From Lachnospiraceae bacterium (GTDB lineage: Bacteria; Bacillota; Clostridia; Lachnospirales; Lachnospiraceae), in assembly GCA_016282745.1 (NCBI GenBank), contig JAEELL010000073.1, positions 1 through 47,435 of the forward strand: DNA of 47,435 bases, read 5' to 3'. Of this stretch, positions 42,965-47,435 are shown one piece after another. A program made the position numbers and the translations under genes. The notes beneath the pieces are model-generated. The model did not search any database. It saw only the letters and a list, made by a program, of their open reading frames with translations, and was not told where the DNA came from. Position 1 is the first letter of the stretch; each line of letters starts with the position of its first letter.

Positions 42965-43307
42965 TATTTAACCTCGCTTTTTGTCTTTCCTGTTTTCTTT
43001 CAATTTCTTCATTTAATAATTTGGTATCGATGCGATACATTTCTTTAATCATGTGCAAACATATGATTACATCTGCTACTTCTGTAAGCAGATTTTCTTT
43101 ATTATGAATCCCTCTCAAATATTTGCTTAATTCCTTAGTCAGTTCTGCAAGTTCCTCCATGCACACTACGGTCTGTAATTCTTTTCCATATGCCTTTATG
43201 GATTCATTAATTACATTCTTATCCACTACTATTTCACTTTGCTCAGCAATTGATAATTCATACAGGTTATCAATTGCTTTCTTCAGTTCTTTTATCGAAT
43301 TGCTCAT
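42924..43307 (-). CDS. MazG-like nucleotide pyrophosphohydrolase family protein
   Basis: A 127-residue all-helical protein. MEELAELTKELSKYLRG and LLTEVADVIICLHMIKEMY match the EExxE and ExxD metal sites of the MazG-like fold. Phage MazG proteins hydrolyse nucleoside triphosphates or alarmones and may counter host stress responses or clean nucleotide pools. The start at 43307 is behind AAGGGAG; upstream in-frame codons belong to the overlapping small gene. The C-terminus is basic. Confidence 0.75.
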   Translation of the reverse strand: MSNSIKELKKAIDNLYELSIAEQSEIVVDKNVINESIKAYGKELQTVVCMEELAELTKELSKYLRGIHNKENLLTEVADVIICLHMIKEMYRIDTKLLNEEIERKQERQKARLNNENKRSVGKFNEL

Positions 43308-43437
43308 CTTCTCCCTTTCTTGCCTTACCGTATATTCCATACGCAGGACGTTTAAATCTTTTCTTTGCCTTATCGTCAATTCTGTTGTTGTCTACCAGTT
43401 TTCCAGCAGCTTCAATGGTTATTCCTTTTGTTTCCAT
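43270..43437 (-). CDS. Small basic phage protein (55 residues)
   Basis: METKGITIEAAGKLVDNNRI, then KAKKRFKRPAYGIYGKARKG. Its ATG overlaps the previous stop (TAATG) with AGAGG upstream, and its end overlaps the MazG-like gene by 38 bases. The strong coupling on both sides supports a real gene; no family is recognised. Confidence 0.6.
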   Translation of the reverse strand: METKGITIEAAGKLVDNNRIDDKAKKRFKRPAYGIYGKARKGEDEQFDKRTEESN

Positions 43438-43787
43438 TACTCTGTAACCTCTTTTTTAATCTTTCGCTCCCTGGTTATCTTTAGTTGACCTTTAAGGTTG
43501 CTGCTTATTGTTACCTTTGTTCCGTCTATTGGCATTATTGTTATTTTTTGAATCTTATTGTTATTTATTAAGCCAATTGCTTCCTGCGCCAATTTTGACA
43601 CCTCCGGGATATCCTCAAAGATTTCTACTACCTTATCCATAAAGTTTTCTACTTTTCTTGCGGTTTTAGCTCCAGGGCAATTACATTCAGCTGTTGCCGT
43701 TTCGTCTATGACTTCCTCTGGGGAATCCTTTGGTACTCTCACCGCTCTGGTTTGTCCGCAATATTTACATGTTCCTGTTGTATCCAT
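43437..43787 (-). CDS. Zinc ribbon phage protein (116 residues)
   Basis: CKYCGQTRAV at residues 7-16 and, 25 residues on, CNCPGAK form a four-cysteine zinc site. A helical segment follows (about 45-75) and then a beta-rich C-terminus (KITIMPIDGTKVTISSN). It shares its zinc part with the gene at 44143. Function unknown. AGGTGAAGA precedes the ATG, and a 7-bp GC hairpin lies just upstream of the binding site. Confidence 0.65.
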   Translation of the reverse strand: MDTTGTCKYCGQTRAVRVPKDSPEEVIDETATAECNCPGAKTARKVENFMDKVVEIFEDIPEVSKLAQEAIGLINNNKIQKITIMPIDGTKVTISSNLKGQLKITRERKIKKEVTE

Positions 43788-43799
43788 TCTTCACCTCCC

Positions 43800-43817
43800 G
43801 GGCGGAATACTCCGCCC
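43800..43817 (-). promoter_or_regulatory. GC-rich hairpin before a ribosome binding site
   Basis: GGGCGGA / TCCGCCC with a 4-base loop, directly followed on the minus strand by GGGAGGTGAAGA and the ATG of the zinc ribbon gene. There is no T-run, so it is more likely an mRNA stability or translation element than a terminator. Confidence 0.45.
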
Positions 43818-43843
43818 TTGTTCTTTCGTGATATAAAAAGTTG

Positions 43844-44146
43844 TTAGTTCTTATGCTCTGATATCAGTAATTCTTTAATCCATATACGCTCATCCACGCC
43901 AGTGCATCCCTCAGATATTTCTCCGCAATCAATCAAGCGTTCGTACTTGCAATATTTAGAACAATAAATGTCCTGTAAATAATCTTCAAACGCAATCTTT
44001 CTTATTAATTCAACCTTCTCATCTAAAGACAATTTGTTAAACCATTCCAGATTATTATCTCTTGGTGGAATCGTGTAAAAATCACACCCACTCACTTTCT
44101 TCCTTCTTCTTCGCCTTATAAAATATCTTCTAATCTTATTAATCAT
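43844..44146 (-). CDS. Cys-containing phage protein of unknown function (100 residues)
   Basis: The N-terminus is very basic (KIRRYFIRRRRRKKVSG). The C-terminal part has spaced cysteines (YCSKYCKYERLIDCGE, GCTGVDE) that could bind zinc. It is translationally coupled to the preceding gene by an ATGA overlap and has only a weak ribosome binding site. No family is recognised. Confidence 0.55.
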   Translation of the reverse strand: MINKIRRYFIRRRRRKKVSGCDFYTIPPRDNNLEWFNKLSLDEKVELIRKIAFEDYLQDIYCSKYCKYERLIDCGEISEGCTGVDERIWIKELLISEHKN

Positions 44147-44379
44147 CCTGTTACCTGCCTTGCTAATTCATATTGACCTTCTGATCTGAAGTGTTCTGCT
44201 ATCTTAGCTCTTTGTTCCCTGTCTGCTCTTGCATCAGGACAGGTGCAATCGGCAAATGCCATTCTATCCAGTTTCATTTGTTCTATGTATTTTTGATGTG
44301 TAGTAAAAGTTTTGGCGTTGCCACAATACGGACACTTACCAACTTTTAAATACGTTTTTTCCGACTGAGCCTGTATCAT
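44143..44379 (-). CDS. Zinc ribbon phage protein (78 residues)
   Basis: CPYCGNAKTF and, about 26 residues later, CTCPDARADRE form a zinc-binding pair similar to the gene at 43437, so the two look like paralogues of one early phage family. The start at 44379 (MIQAQSEK) is behind AGGAGG at 6 bases; an upstream in-frame codon lacks one. It overlaps both neighbours by ATGA junctions. Confidence 0.65.
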   Translation of the reverse strand: MIQAQSEKTYLKVGKCPYCGNAKTFTTHQKYIEQMKLDRMAFADCTCPDARADREQRAKIAEHFRSEGQYELARQVTG

Positions 44380-44705
44380 TCTCTGCCTCCTAACCAATCA
44401 CTTACCATGTTCTTTGCTGCAGCTTCAGTTTCTTTGATAAGGGCTAGAACGTCATCCGCTGTGTAGCTTATCTCTCCGGAAGGAGTATTAAAGATATATT
44501 CCATTCGTTCATCAATGATTTTTGCTCCGATAAACCTCGCTTGTTCGATACTAGCTTCATCACCATTTAGTTTTACGTGATACAGCATTCTTCCAACCTC
44601 AAAAGGTAATTCCAGTAAGTAACCTTTGTTTCTCATCTCCAGAAGTTCCAATCCCTCTTTCATCATTTGGATAGTCTCTTCTGTTGTGTACTTTCTTTCT
44701 CCCAT
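44376..44705 (-). CDS. Phage protein of unknown function (109 residues)
   Basis: A soluble helical protein (MGERKYTTEETIQMMKEGLE) with a beta-rich middle (YLLELPFEVGRMLYHVKLNG). The ribosome binding site AAGGAGG is strong. No family is recognised. It is the third gene of the early operon's zinc ribbon cluster. Confidence 0.55.
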   Translation of the reverse strand: MGERKYTTEETIQMMKEGLELLEMRNKGYLLELPFEVGRMLYHVKLNGDEASIEQARFIGAKIIDERMEYIFNTPSGEISYTADDVLALIKETEAAAKNMVSDWLGGRE

Positions 44706-44714
44706 GTTTCCTCC

Positions 44715-45002
44715 TTATAAATAATTTTTTCCGAATTCATCCATGAATTCTTCTCTAGTTCCTATGTGTTCTTCGTAATATTCCTGAGCCATCATCTTGT
44801 ATTCCAAGTCCTTTTCTCTGTTCATGTGAGGGCCATTGTTACCTTTGTGACAGACATAACATAGAGGAATATACAATTTTCTTTTTGTGCATGGTGTCTT
44901 TGCGTAGCTTCCGAAGAAAATATGGTGACACTCTGCATCCGGGCGGCCACATTCATAACAAAAAGTCATATCATCAAATAACACGCTCTTAATCTTTGCC
45001 AT
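44715..45002 (-). CDS. HNH-like zinc-binding phage protein
   Basis: A 95-residue protein. CYECGRPDAECHHIFFGS and IPLCYVCHKG give a CxxC...HH...CxxC arrangement as in phage HNH or Ref-like nucleases, with a Gly-rich and Lys-containing link. It may cut DNA or only bind it. The start at 45002 is supported by GAGGAGAGGAG upstream; the frame extends further upstream, but that part is the structured RNA element. Nuclease activity is inferred from spacing of Cys and His. Confidence 0.6.
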   Translation of the reverse strand: MAKIKSVLFDDMTFCYECGRPDAECHHIFFGSYAKTPCTKRKLYIPLCYVCHKGNNGPHMNREKDLEYKMMAQEYYEEHIGTREEFMDEFGKNYL

Positions 45003-45019
45003 ATATACTCCTCTCCTCA

Positions 45020-45145
45020 GGCAGCCTTCAAACTGCAGCACTGATTTTTTACTCTTAATACAATATGCAACAACAATTTTTTCAAATACTAACTTGGAGG
45101 CCGACATGCCAATTATGCCGGTTGTGCTGCAGCCTGAAGACTGCC
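45020..45145 (-). ncRNA. Structured RNA element in the early operon leader of the HNH-like gene
   Basis: Arms 45020-45041 and 45124-45145 are complementary over 22 positions. On the minus-strand transcript all 22 pair, three of them as G-U; on the plus strand those three are mismatches. Inside, 45101-45107 and 45115-45121 form a 7-bp hairpin that again needs one G-U on the minus strand. The 3' arm ends just before the ribosome binding site of the HNH-like gene. It could be a cis-regulator or a processed small RNA. Confidence 0.5.
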
Positions 45146-45153
45146 CGATTATC

Positions 45154-45405
45154 TTAACGATTAAAAATCTTCTTTTTTAATTCTTCCTCACGCTCTTCAA
45201 TTTCTTTTTCGAGTTTGCTTATCTCTTGTGAGTCTTTTGCTGTTTCTTCACACATACTCATAATTCTTAAAATGGCGAATTTGTATCCCATGTAAATCTT
45301 GAATTCGGTGATTGCTTCTTCGTGTCCATTTTCGATTTCTTTTTCAACCGAGTCCATTTCTTTAAATATCATTGCTTCCATCTCATTCAAGTTGATTGGT
45401 TTCAT
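45154..45405 (-). CDS. Coiled-coil phage protein (83 residues)
   Basis: An acidic helical protein; the C-terminal half is a coiled coil (QEISKLEKEIEEREEELKKK). AAGGAGTG lies 9 bases before the ATG. It overlaps the previous small gene by an ATGA junction. No family is recognised. Confidence 0.55.
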   Translation of the reverse strand: MKPINLNEMEAMIFKEMDSVEKEIENGHEEAITEFKIYMGYKFAILRIMSMCEETAKDSQEISKLEKEIEEREEELKKKIFNR

Positions 45406-45545
45406 GTTTTCACTCCTTCCTTTTCTTTTTTAACCTGTGCCATTAAGTATCCTATTCTGATAAGAATACTCTCCGGATCAGGTACCACACTGTCATCATG
45501 TATTCTGATTATCGTGTTTCCTTTTTTGATTTCTTTCTGGATCAT
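45402..45545 (-). CDS. Small early phage protein (47 residues)
   Basis: MIQKEIKKGNTIIRIHDDSV, then PDPESILIRIGYLMAQVKKE. A good ribosome binding site (GGAGG, 6 bases before the ATG) and an ATGA overlap with the next gene support it. It is the first gene after the cro-type repressor. No family is recognised. Confidence 0.6.
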   Translation of the reverse strand: MIQKEIKKGNTIIRIHDDSVVPDPESILIRIGYLMAQVKKEKEGVKT

Positions 45546-45600
45546 ATGTACCTCCAGTGTTTTTAATAATGTATGCTGATAGTTATTTATGTTTTCATCT

Positions 45601-45611
45601 CACTTAGAGTG
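45601..45611. promoter_or_regulatory. Repressor operator, fourth copy
   Basis: CACTTAGAGTG is a perfect palindrome of CACT/AGTG with a 3-base centre, matching the three switch operators. It lies downstream of the cro-type gene, about 55 bases before the next start codon, and so could act as a roadblock or second operator. Confidence 0.5.
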
Positions 45612-45631
45612 GAGTTGTTTTATAAAAAAAA

Positions 45632-45835
45632 TTAAAACTTAATTGAGTCTCTTGGACGTTCATACAGGTCACATAGTTCATCTGCCTGATGAATATTCGG
45701 AGAGCTTTGTCCTTTTTCCCAATTCACTATCGTCCTGTTAGATACGTGTAAAATACGAGCTACATCTGATTGAGACAGTCCTTTATTCACTCTAGCTGCT
45801 GCAAGTGTTATTTTTAAATTATCTGGAATAAACAT
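45632..45835 (-). CDS. Cro-like XRE family repressor
   Basis: A 67-residue helix-turn-helix protein, LKITLAAARVNKGLSQSDVA then RILHVSNRTIVNWEKGQSSP. It has a single HTH domain without a C-terminal oligomerisation domain, as in Cro proteins. It is the first gene of the leftward early operon and lies opposite the CI-type gene across a shared operator region. GGGAGG lies 10 bases before the ATG. Confidence 0.8.
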   Translation of the reverse strand: MFIPDNLKITLAAARVNKGLSQSDVARILHVSNRTIVNWEKGQSSPNIHQADELCDLYERPRDSIKF

Positions 45836-45861
45836 ACGTGCAATTCCTCCCTTCTATTTAA

Positions 45862-45890
45862 AAAGTATCACACTTAAAGTAGACTGTCAA
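45862..45890 (-). promoter_or_regulatory. Early leftward promoter
   Basis: Reading leftward: a perfect TTGACA -35 (45885-45890), a 17-base spacer and TACTTT (45862-45867). One operator fills the spacer and another abuts the -35, so repressor binding would block it. It should drive all early genes. Confidence 0.8.
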
Positions 45891-45942
45891 CACTTTAAGC
45901 GAGTTTAATTGCATTTTTCATTTACATTTTGCACTTTTAGTG
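45871..45942. promoter_or_regulatory. Three operators of the genetic switch
   Basis: CACTTAAAGTA (45871), CACTTTAAGCG (45891) and CACTTTTAGTG (45932) share the palindromic pattern CACT-NNN-AGTG. The starts are 20 and 41 bases apart, two and about four helical turns, so bound dimers would lie on one DNA face. Confidence 0.7.
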
Positions 45943-45949
45943 TTATCCT
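45921..45949 (+). promoter_or_regulatory. Repressor maintenance promoter
   Basis: TTTACA (45921-45926), a 17-base spacer and TATCCT (45944-45949). The operator at 45932 lies in the spacer, which fits autorepression of the CI-type gene. Confidence 0.7.
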
Positions 45950-45975
45950 TTAATTATTAATTGGAGGTGATTACT

Positions 45976-46329
45976 ATGTCGGACGAAGAATACAGAAAAG
46001 TATTTGTTAAAAAACTAAAATATTATATGGATAAGAACGGCAAGACGCAATCTGATTTAATAAGAGATTTGCACATTGGTTCTTCTACTATTTCTAGTTG
46101 GTGTACAGGTGCCAAGCTTCCACGTATGGGAAAAATTCAATTGCTTGCAGATTATTTTAATATTGAAAAATCCGAATTAATTGAAGATGTTTCTAGCAAT
46201 GATTGCATAGTATTAACAGATGATGAGGCCGATATTATTTTAACTTACCGGAATTCAGATACCCTCACTAAAGCCATGGTATTAAGAACTTTAGGAATAG
46301 AAAAAAATGCAGAACAGCAAGACGCTTAA
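45976..46329 (+). CDS. CI-like XRE family lysogeny repressor
   Basis: A 117-residue protein with an N-terminal HTH (KNGKTQSDLIRDLHIGSSTI then SSWCTGAKLP) and a short helical C-terminus (LTDDEADIILTYRNSDTLTK). Length and layout match small phage repressors without a LexA-like self-cleaving domain, so SOS-type RecA induction by autocleavage is not expected. The start at 45976 follows GGAGGTGA. It is divergent from the cro-type gene. Confidence 0.8.
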   Translation: MSDEEYRKVFVKKLKYYMDKNGKTQSDLIRDLHIGSSTISSWCTGAKLPRMGKIQLLADYFNIEKSELIEDVSSNDCIVLTDDEADIILTYRNSDTLTKAMVLRTLGIEKNAEQQDA

Positions 46330-46386
46330 AACGAAATTATATAGTTATTGATAATGTTATTTATTTAAGATAATTGGAGGGATTCT

Positions 46387-46806
46387 ATGAATGAAAAGAA
46401 TGGATTTGGTAAAAGATTTGCTTCATGGATAACGCTCTGTGTTCTGACTTTTATCTCAATTGTAATTTCTTCAATAATTTATGTAGCTTTATCTTTTATT
46501 GTTGAATTAACTAAAGAATTGCCAAACTTTATTGCAACAGTTATTTTTTATTGTTATTGGCCTATATTGTTTTTCTCTCAGATTATACCTATATTTAAAC
46601 TAGTACATTGGGCTTCAGATTGTTCTGAGAGTATATGCCCTTCAAAAAAGGGTGGTAGATATTTATCATTTGTGATATATGATATCATTTTGTTTTTATT
46701 ACATATTTTGCGTATTTTTAGAGGTGGAGAATTCGAGGCCAGCATTTTATTAAATTTAGTTTTTGCACTAGCTTTTTGGTATCAATATCAAAATTGCAAA
46801 GAGTGA
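46387..46806 (+). CDS. Membrane protein co-transcribed with the repressor
   Basis: A 139-residue protein with about four hydrophobic segments (near 15-38, 46-68, 93-110 and 118-134) and few charges. It is 57 bases after the CI-type gene with a good ribosome binding site (GGAGG) and no terminator between. Expression in the lysogen would suit superinfection exclusion, but no family is recognised. Confidence 0.6.
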   Translation: MNEKNGFGKRFASWITLCVLTFISIVISSIIYVALSFIVELTKELPNFIATVIFYCYWPILFFSQIIPIFKLVHWASDCSESICPSKKGGRYLSFVIYDIILFLLHILRIFRGGEFEASILLNLVFALAFWYQYQNCKE

Positions 46807-46842
46807 TATCGGTTATATCACATACGTATTGTAAAGATAATA

Positions 46843-46956
46843 TTGATTTTCGTATAAAATGAGGTATAATATTGATACAAAGTCGCTTGCCGACAGAATT
46901 GTAGATGTAGCCTATAGGGCATCAATTTGGGACCTCACAAGAATGTGAGGTCTTTT
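46843..46956 (+). ncRNA. Small RNA gene with own promoter and terminator
   Basis: TTGATT (46843-46848), a 16-base spacer and TATAAT (46865-46870) are followed, about 60 bases on, by a terminator (9-bp stem GACCTCACA / TGTGAGGTC, AGAA loop, TTTT, 46931-46956). The RNA would be about 80 bases, from roughly 46877. The body contains small stems such as GTCG/CGAC and GATG/CATC. It contains no long reading frame. It may instead be the leader of the toxin mRNA. Confidence 0.55.
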
Positions 46957-47034
46957 AATTAAATAATGAACTTAACCAGGGAACCGAAGGGGCGGTTGGT
47001 TAGCTTCTGAGTTTTACGAAAGGAGCTGATGCCA

Positions 47035-47130
47035 ATGGTTACATATGATAATCTTTTTGATTTTGTAATTATGCTTTGTTACGTTATTACTCTTGTGTTA
47101 ACTATCATCAAATTTAACGCAAAAAAGTAA
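47035..47130 (+). CDS. Type I toxin, small hydrophobic peptide (31 residues)
   Basis: MVTYDNLFDFVIMLCYVITL, then VLTIIKFNAKK: one membrane helix with a short polar start and basic end, the form of holin-like type I toxins in Firmicutes. AAAGGAG lies 9 bases before the ATG; an in-frame ATG two codons upstream is too close to it. The stop codon is in the 5' arm of the terminator hairpin. Toxicity is inferred from form and from the convergent antisense promoter. Confidence 0.75.
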   Translation: MVTYDNLFDFVIMLCYVITLVLTIIKFNAKK

Positions 47131-47218
47131 CGCCCTCTCACTGGTCATGGTAGGCGTTACTTTTAACAAATATCAAACACCAGAAGCTAGCTGATTCCTA
47201 GCTTTCGGTTCTCTTGTT
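47121..47218 (-). ncRNA. Convergent antisense RNA (type I antitoxin candidate)
   Basis: A strong leftward promoter, TTGATT (47248-47253), a 17-base spacer, TATAAT (47225-47230), starts an RNA near 47218. It ends at the hairpin 47127-47160 followed by six T residues on this strand, giving about 100 bases that overlap the toxin mRNA's 3' end. Confidence 0.65.
47127..47160. terminator. Shared bidirectional terminator of toxin and antitoxin
   Basis: An 8-bp stem GTAACGCC / GGCGTTAC with an 18-base loop; TTTT follows on the plus strand and TTTTTT on the minus strand. Convergent RNAs both end here, as in the Fst-type par locus. Confidence 0.8.
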
Positions 47219-47277
47219 AAGTTCATTATATATGAATTATCTGAATAAATCAAGAAGAGACTAACCGTTTCCAGTTA

Positions 47278-47336
47278 GCCCCATACGAATGATAAAAATC
47301 ATTCCCTAGACAAGAATATTTTATCATCTTCGGGGC
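47278..47336 (+). promoter_or_regulatory. Alternative hairpins upstream of the recombinase
   Basis: A long stem pairs GCCCC, GAA and TGATAAAA (47278-47297) with TTTTATCA, TTC and GGGGC (47319-47336). It competes with a local hairpin GAATGAT/ATCATTC (47287-47304). A further stem with a GAAA loop on the minus strand lies at 47260-47281. Confidence 0.4.
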
Positions 47337-47357
47337 ATCTGGTCAAATGGCTAGGTG

Positions 47358-47385
47358 TTATTTTTGTACTCATTTTTCATATACT
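47358..47385 (+). promoter_or_regulatory. Possible sigma-E-like promoter of the recombinase
   Basis: TTATT (47358-47362), a 15-base spacer and CATATACT (47378-47385) match the mother-cell sigma-E pattern at 4 of 5 and 6 of 8 positions, with the same spacing as the cotJ promoter. The match is imperfect and AT-rich sequence makes chance hits likely. Confidence 0.25.
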
Positions 47386-47403
47386 TTATAAGGAGATGGT
47401 AAA

Positions 47404-47435
47404 ATGTCAGAACAGTATTGTATTTATTTAAGAAA
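47404..47435 (+). CDS. Large serine recombinase (integrase), first codons
   Basis: Only ten codons are in the window, MSEQYCIYLRK (the last from a partial codon). YCIYLRKS-type starts are the hallmark of large serine recombinases of Firmicutes phages; the catalytic Ser normally follows a few residues later. AGGAG lies 8 bases before the ATG. It is placed next to the expected right junction and points outward. The call rests on the N-terminus and context. Confidence 0.7.
   Translation, partial: MSEQYCIYLR

Larger units (their letters stand above)
46968..47224. repeat. Inverted repeat enclosing the toxin gene
   Basis: Arms 46968-46988 and 47204-47224 are 21 bases and match at 19 positions (GAACTTAAC and GAACCGAA blocks). 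A second pair, TAGCTTCTG at 47001 and its complement at 47181, lies inside. As RNA this would fold into a long stem around the toxin frame; as DNA it could be an invertible segment. Confidence 0.75.
8886..47435. mobile_element. Short-tailed (podovirus-type) prophage inserted in cotJC; right end not in window
   Basis: At least 38.5 kb with an ordered phage genome: early genes, Rep, terminase, portal, protease, scaffold, capsid, receptor-binding protein, connector/hub, ejection protein, lysis genes, and at the right a repressor region and a large serine recombinase. There is no tape measure, sheath or tail tube. The capsid protein is of the N4-gp56 family. All structural genes are full length, so the element looks complete. 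It appears to interrupt cotJC, and the missing 3' part of that gene is expected to the right of the recombinase. Confidence 0.85.

Noticed and set aside
43800-43817. Hairpin as a terminator
   Set aside because: No T-run on either strand; it abuts a ribosome binding site.

Overview
The window reads as a low-GC, Gram-positive, spore-forming member of Clostridia, most likely Lachnospiraceae. The basis is a cotJABC-type spore coat operon, strong AGGAGG-type ribosome binding sites, a PPi-type phosphofructokinase and large secreted proteins. No database search was possible; every family name rests on motifs recognised by eye.

Chromosomal part (1 to about 8885). The left edge holds the first 46 codons of class II fructose-bisphosphate aldolase, then a secreted GH16 beta-glucanase, a PPi-type 6-phosphofructokinase, a tRNA-Gln(CTG) with its own promoter and terminator, a cluster of hairpins, and a 1363-residue secreted subtilase. 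All protein genes here are on the minus strand. On the plus strand follow cotJA, cotJB and the first 65 or so codons of cotJC, behind a sigma-E-like promoter. CotJC is cut exactly in its manganese-ligand motif (GTEE, with the following His ligand missing).

Prophage (about 8886 to beyond the right edge). The break in cotJC is the left junction of a prophage of at least 38.5 kb. The window ends in the first codons of a large serine recombinase. Nearly all phage genes (45835 down to 10047) lie on the minus strand in one 36-kb block. From the switch region leftward: a cro-type repressor; a run of small overlapping early genes (several zinc ribbons, a MazG-like protein, DUF551, ParB, a Myb/SANT protein); an HUH-type Rep protein behind a long inverted repeat; terminase small and large subunits; a podovirus-type portal; a Prp protease; scaffold; an N4-gp56-type major capsid protein; a receptor-binding protein with an SGNH hydrolase; connector and tail hub; an internal protein; a 3623-residue polyvalent/ejection protein; a Tad2-like anti-Thoeris protein; and holin plus amidase. 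There is no tape measure or tail tube, so the virion should be short-tailed. A DUF3800 gene lies between the lysis genes and the left junction. To the right of the switch lie a CI-type repressor, a membrane protein, a small-RNA gene, a type I toxin-antitoxin module and the recombinase.

Main ideas. (1) A serine-recombinase prophage inside a mother-cell coat gene has the arrangement of skin-like elements that are excised during sporulation to rebuild the gene. (2) A 13-base sequence, TGCTTGGTAGAAA on the transcribed strand, occurs four times, each at the head of a late-gene module and three times at a terminator-like hairpin; it looks like an undescribed late-gene control site. (3) The toxin module has convergent promoters, one shared bidirectional terminator and an unusual inverted repeat that gives both RNAs nearly the same sequence near their 5' ends. 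(4) A long paired element in the early operon is better paired on the transcribed strand because of G-U wobbles, as expected for a real RNA structure.
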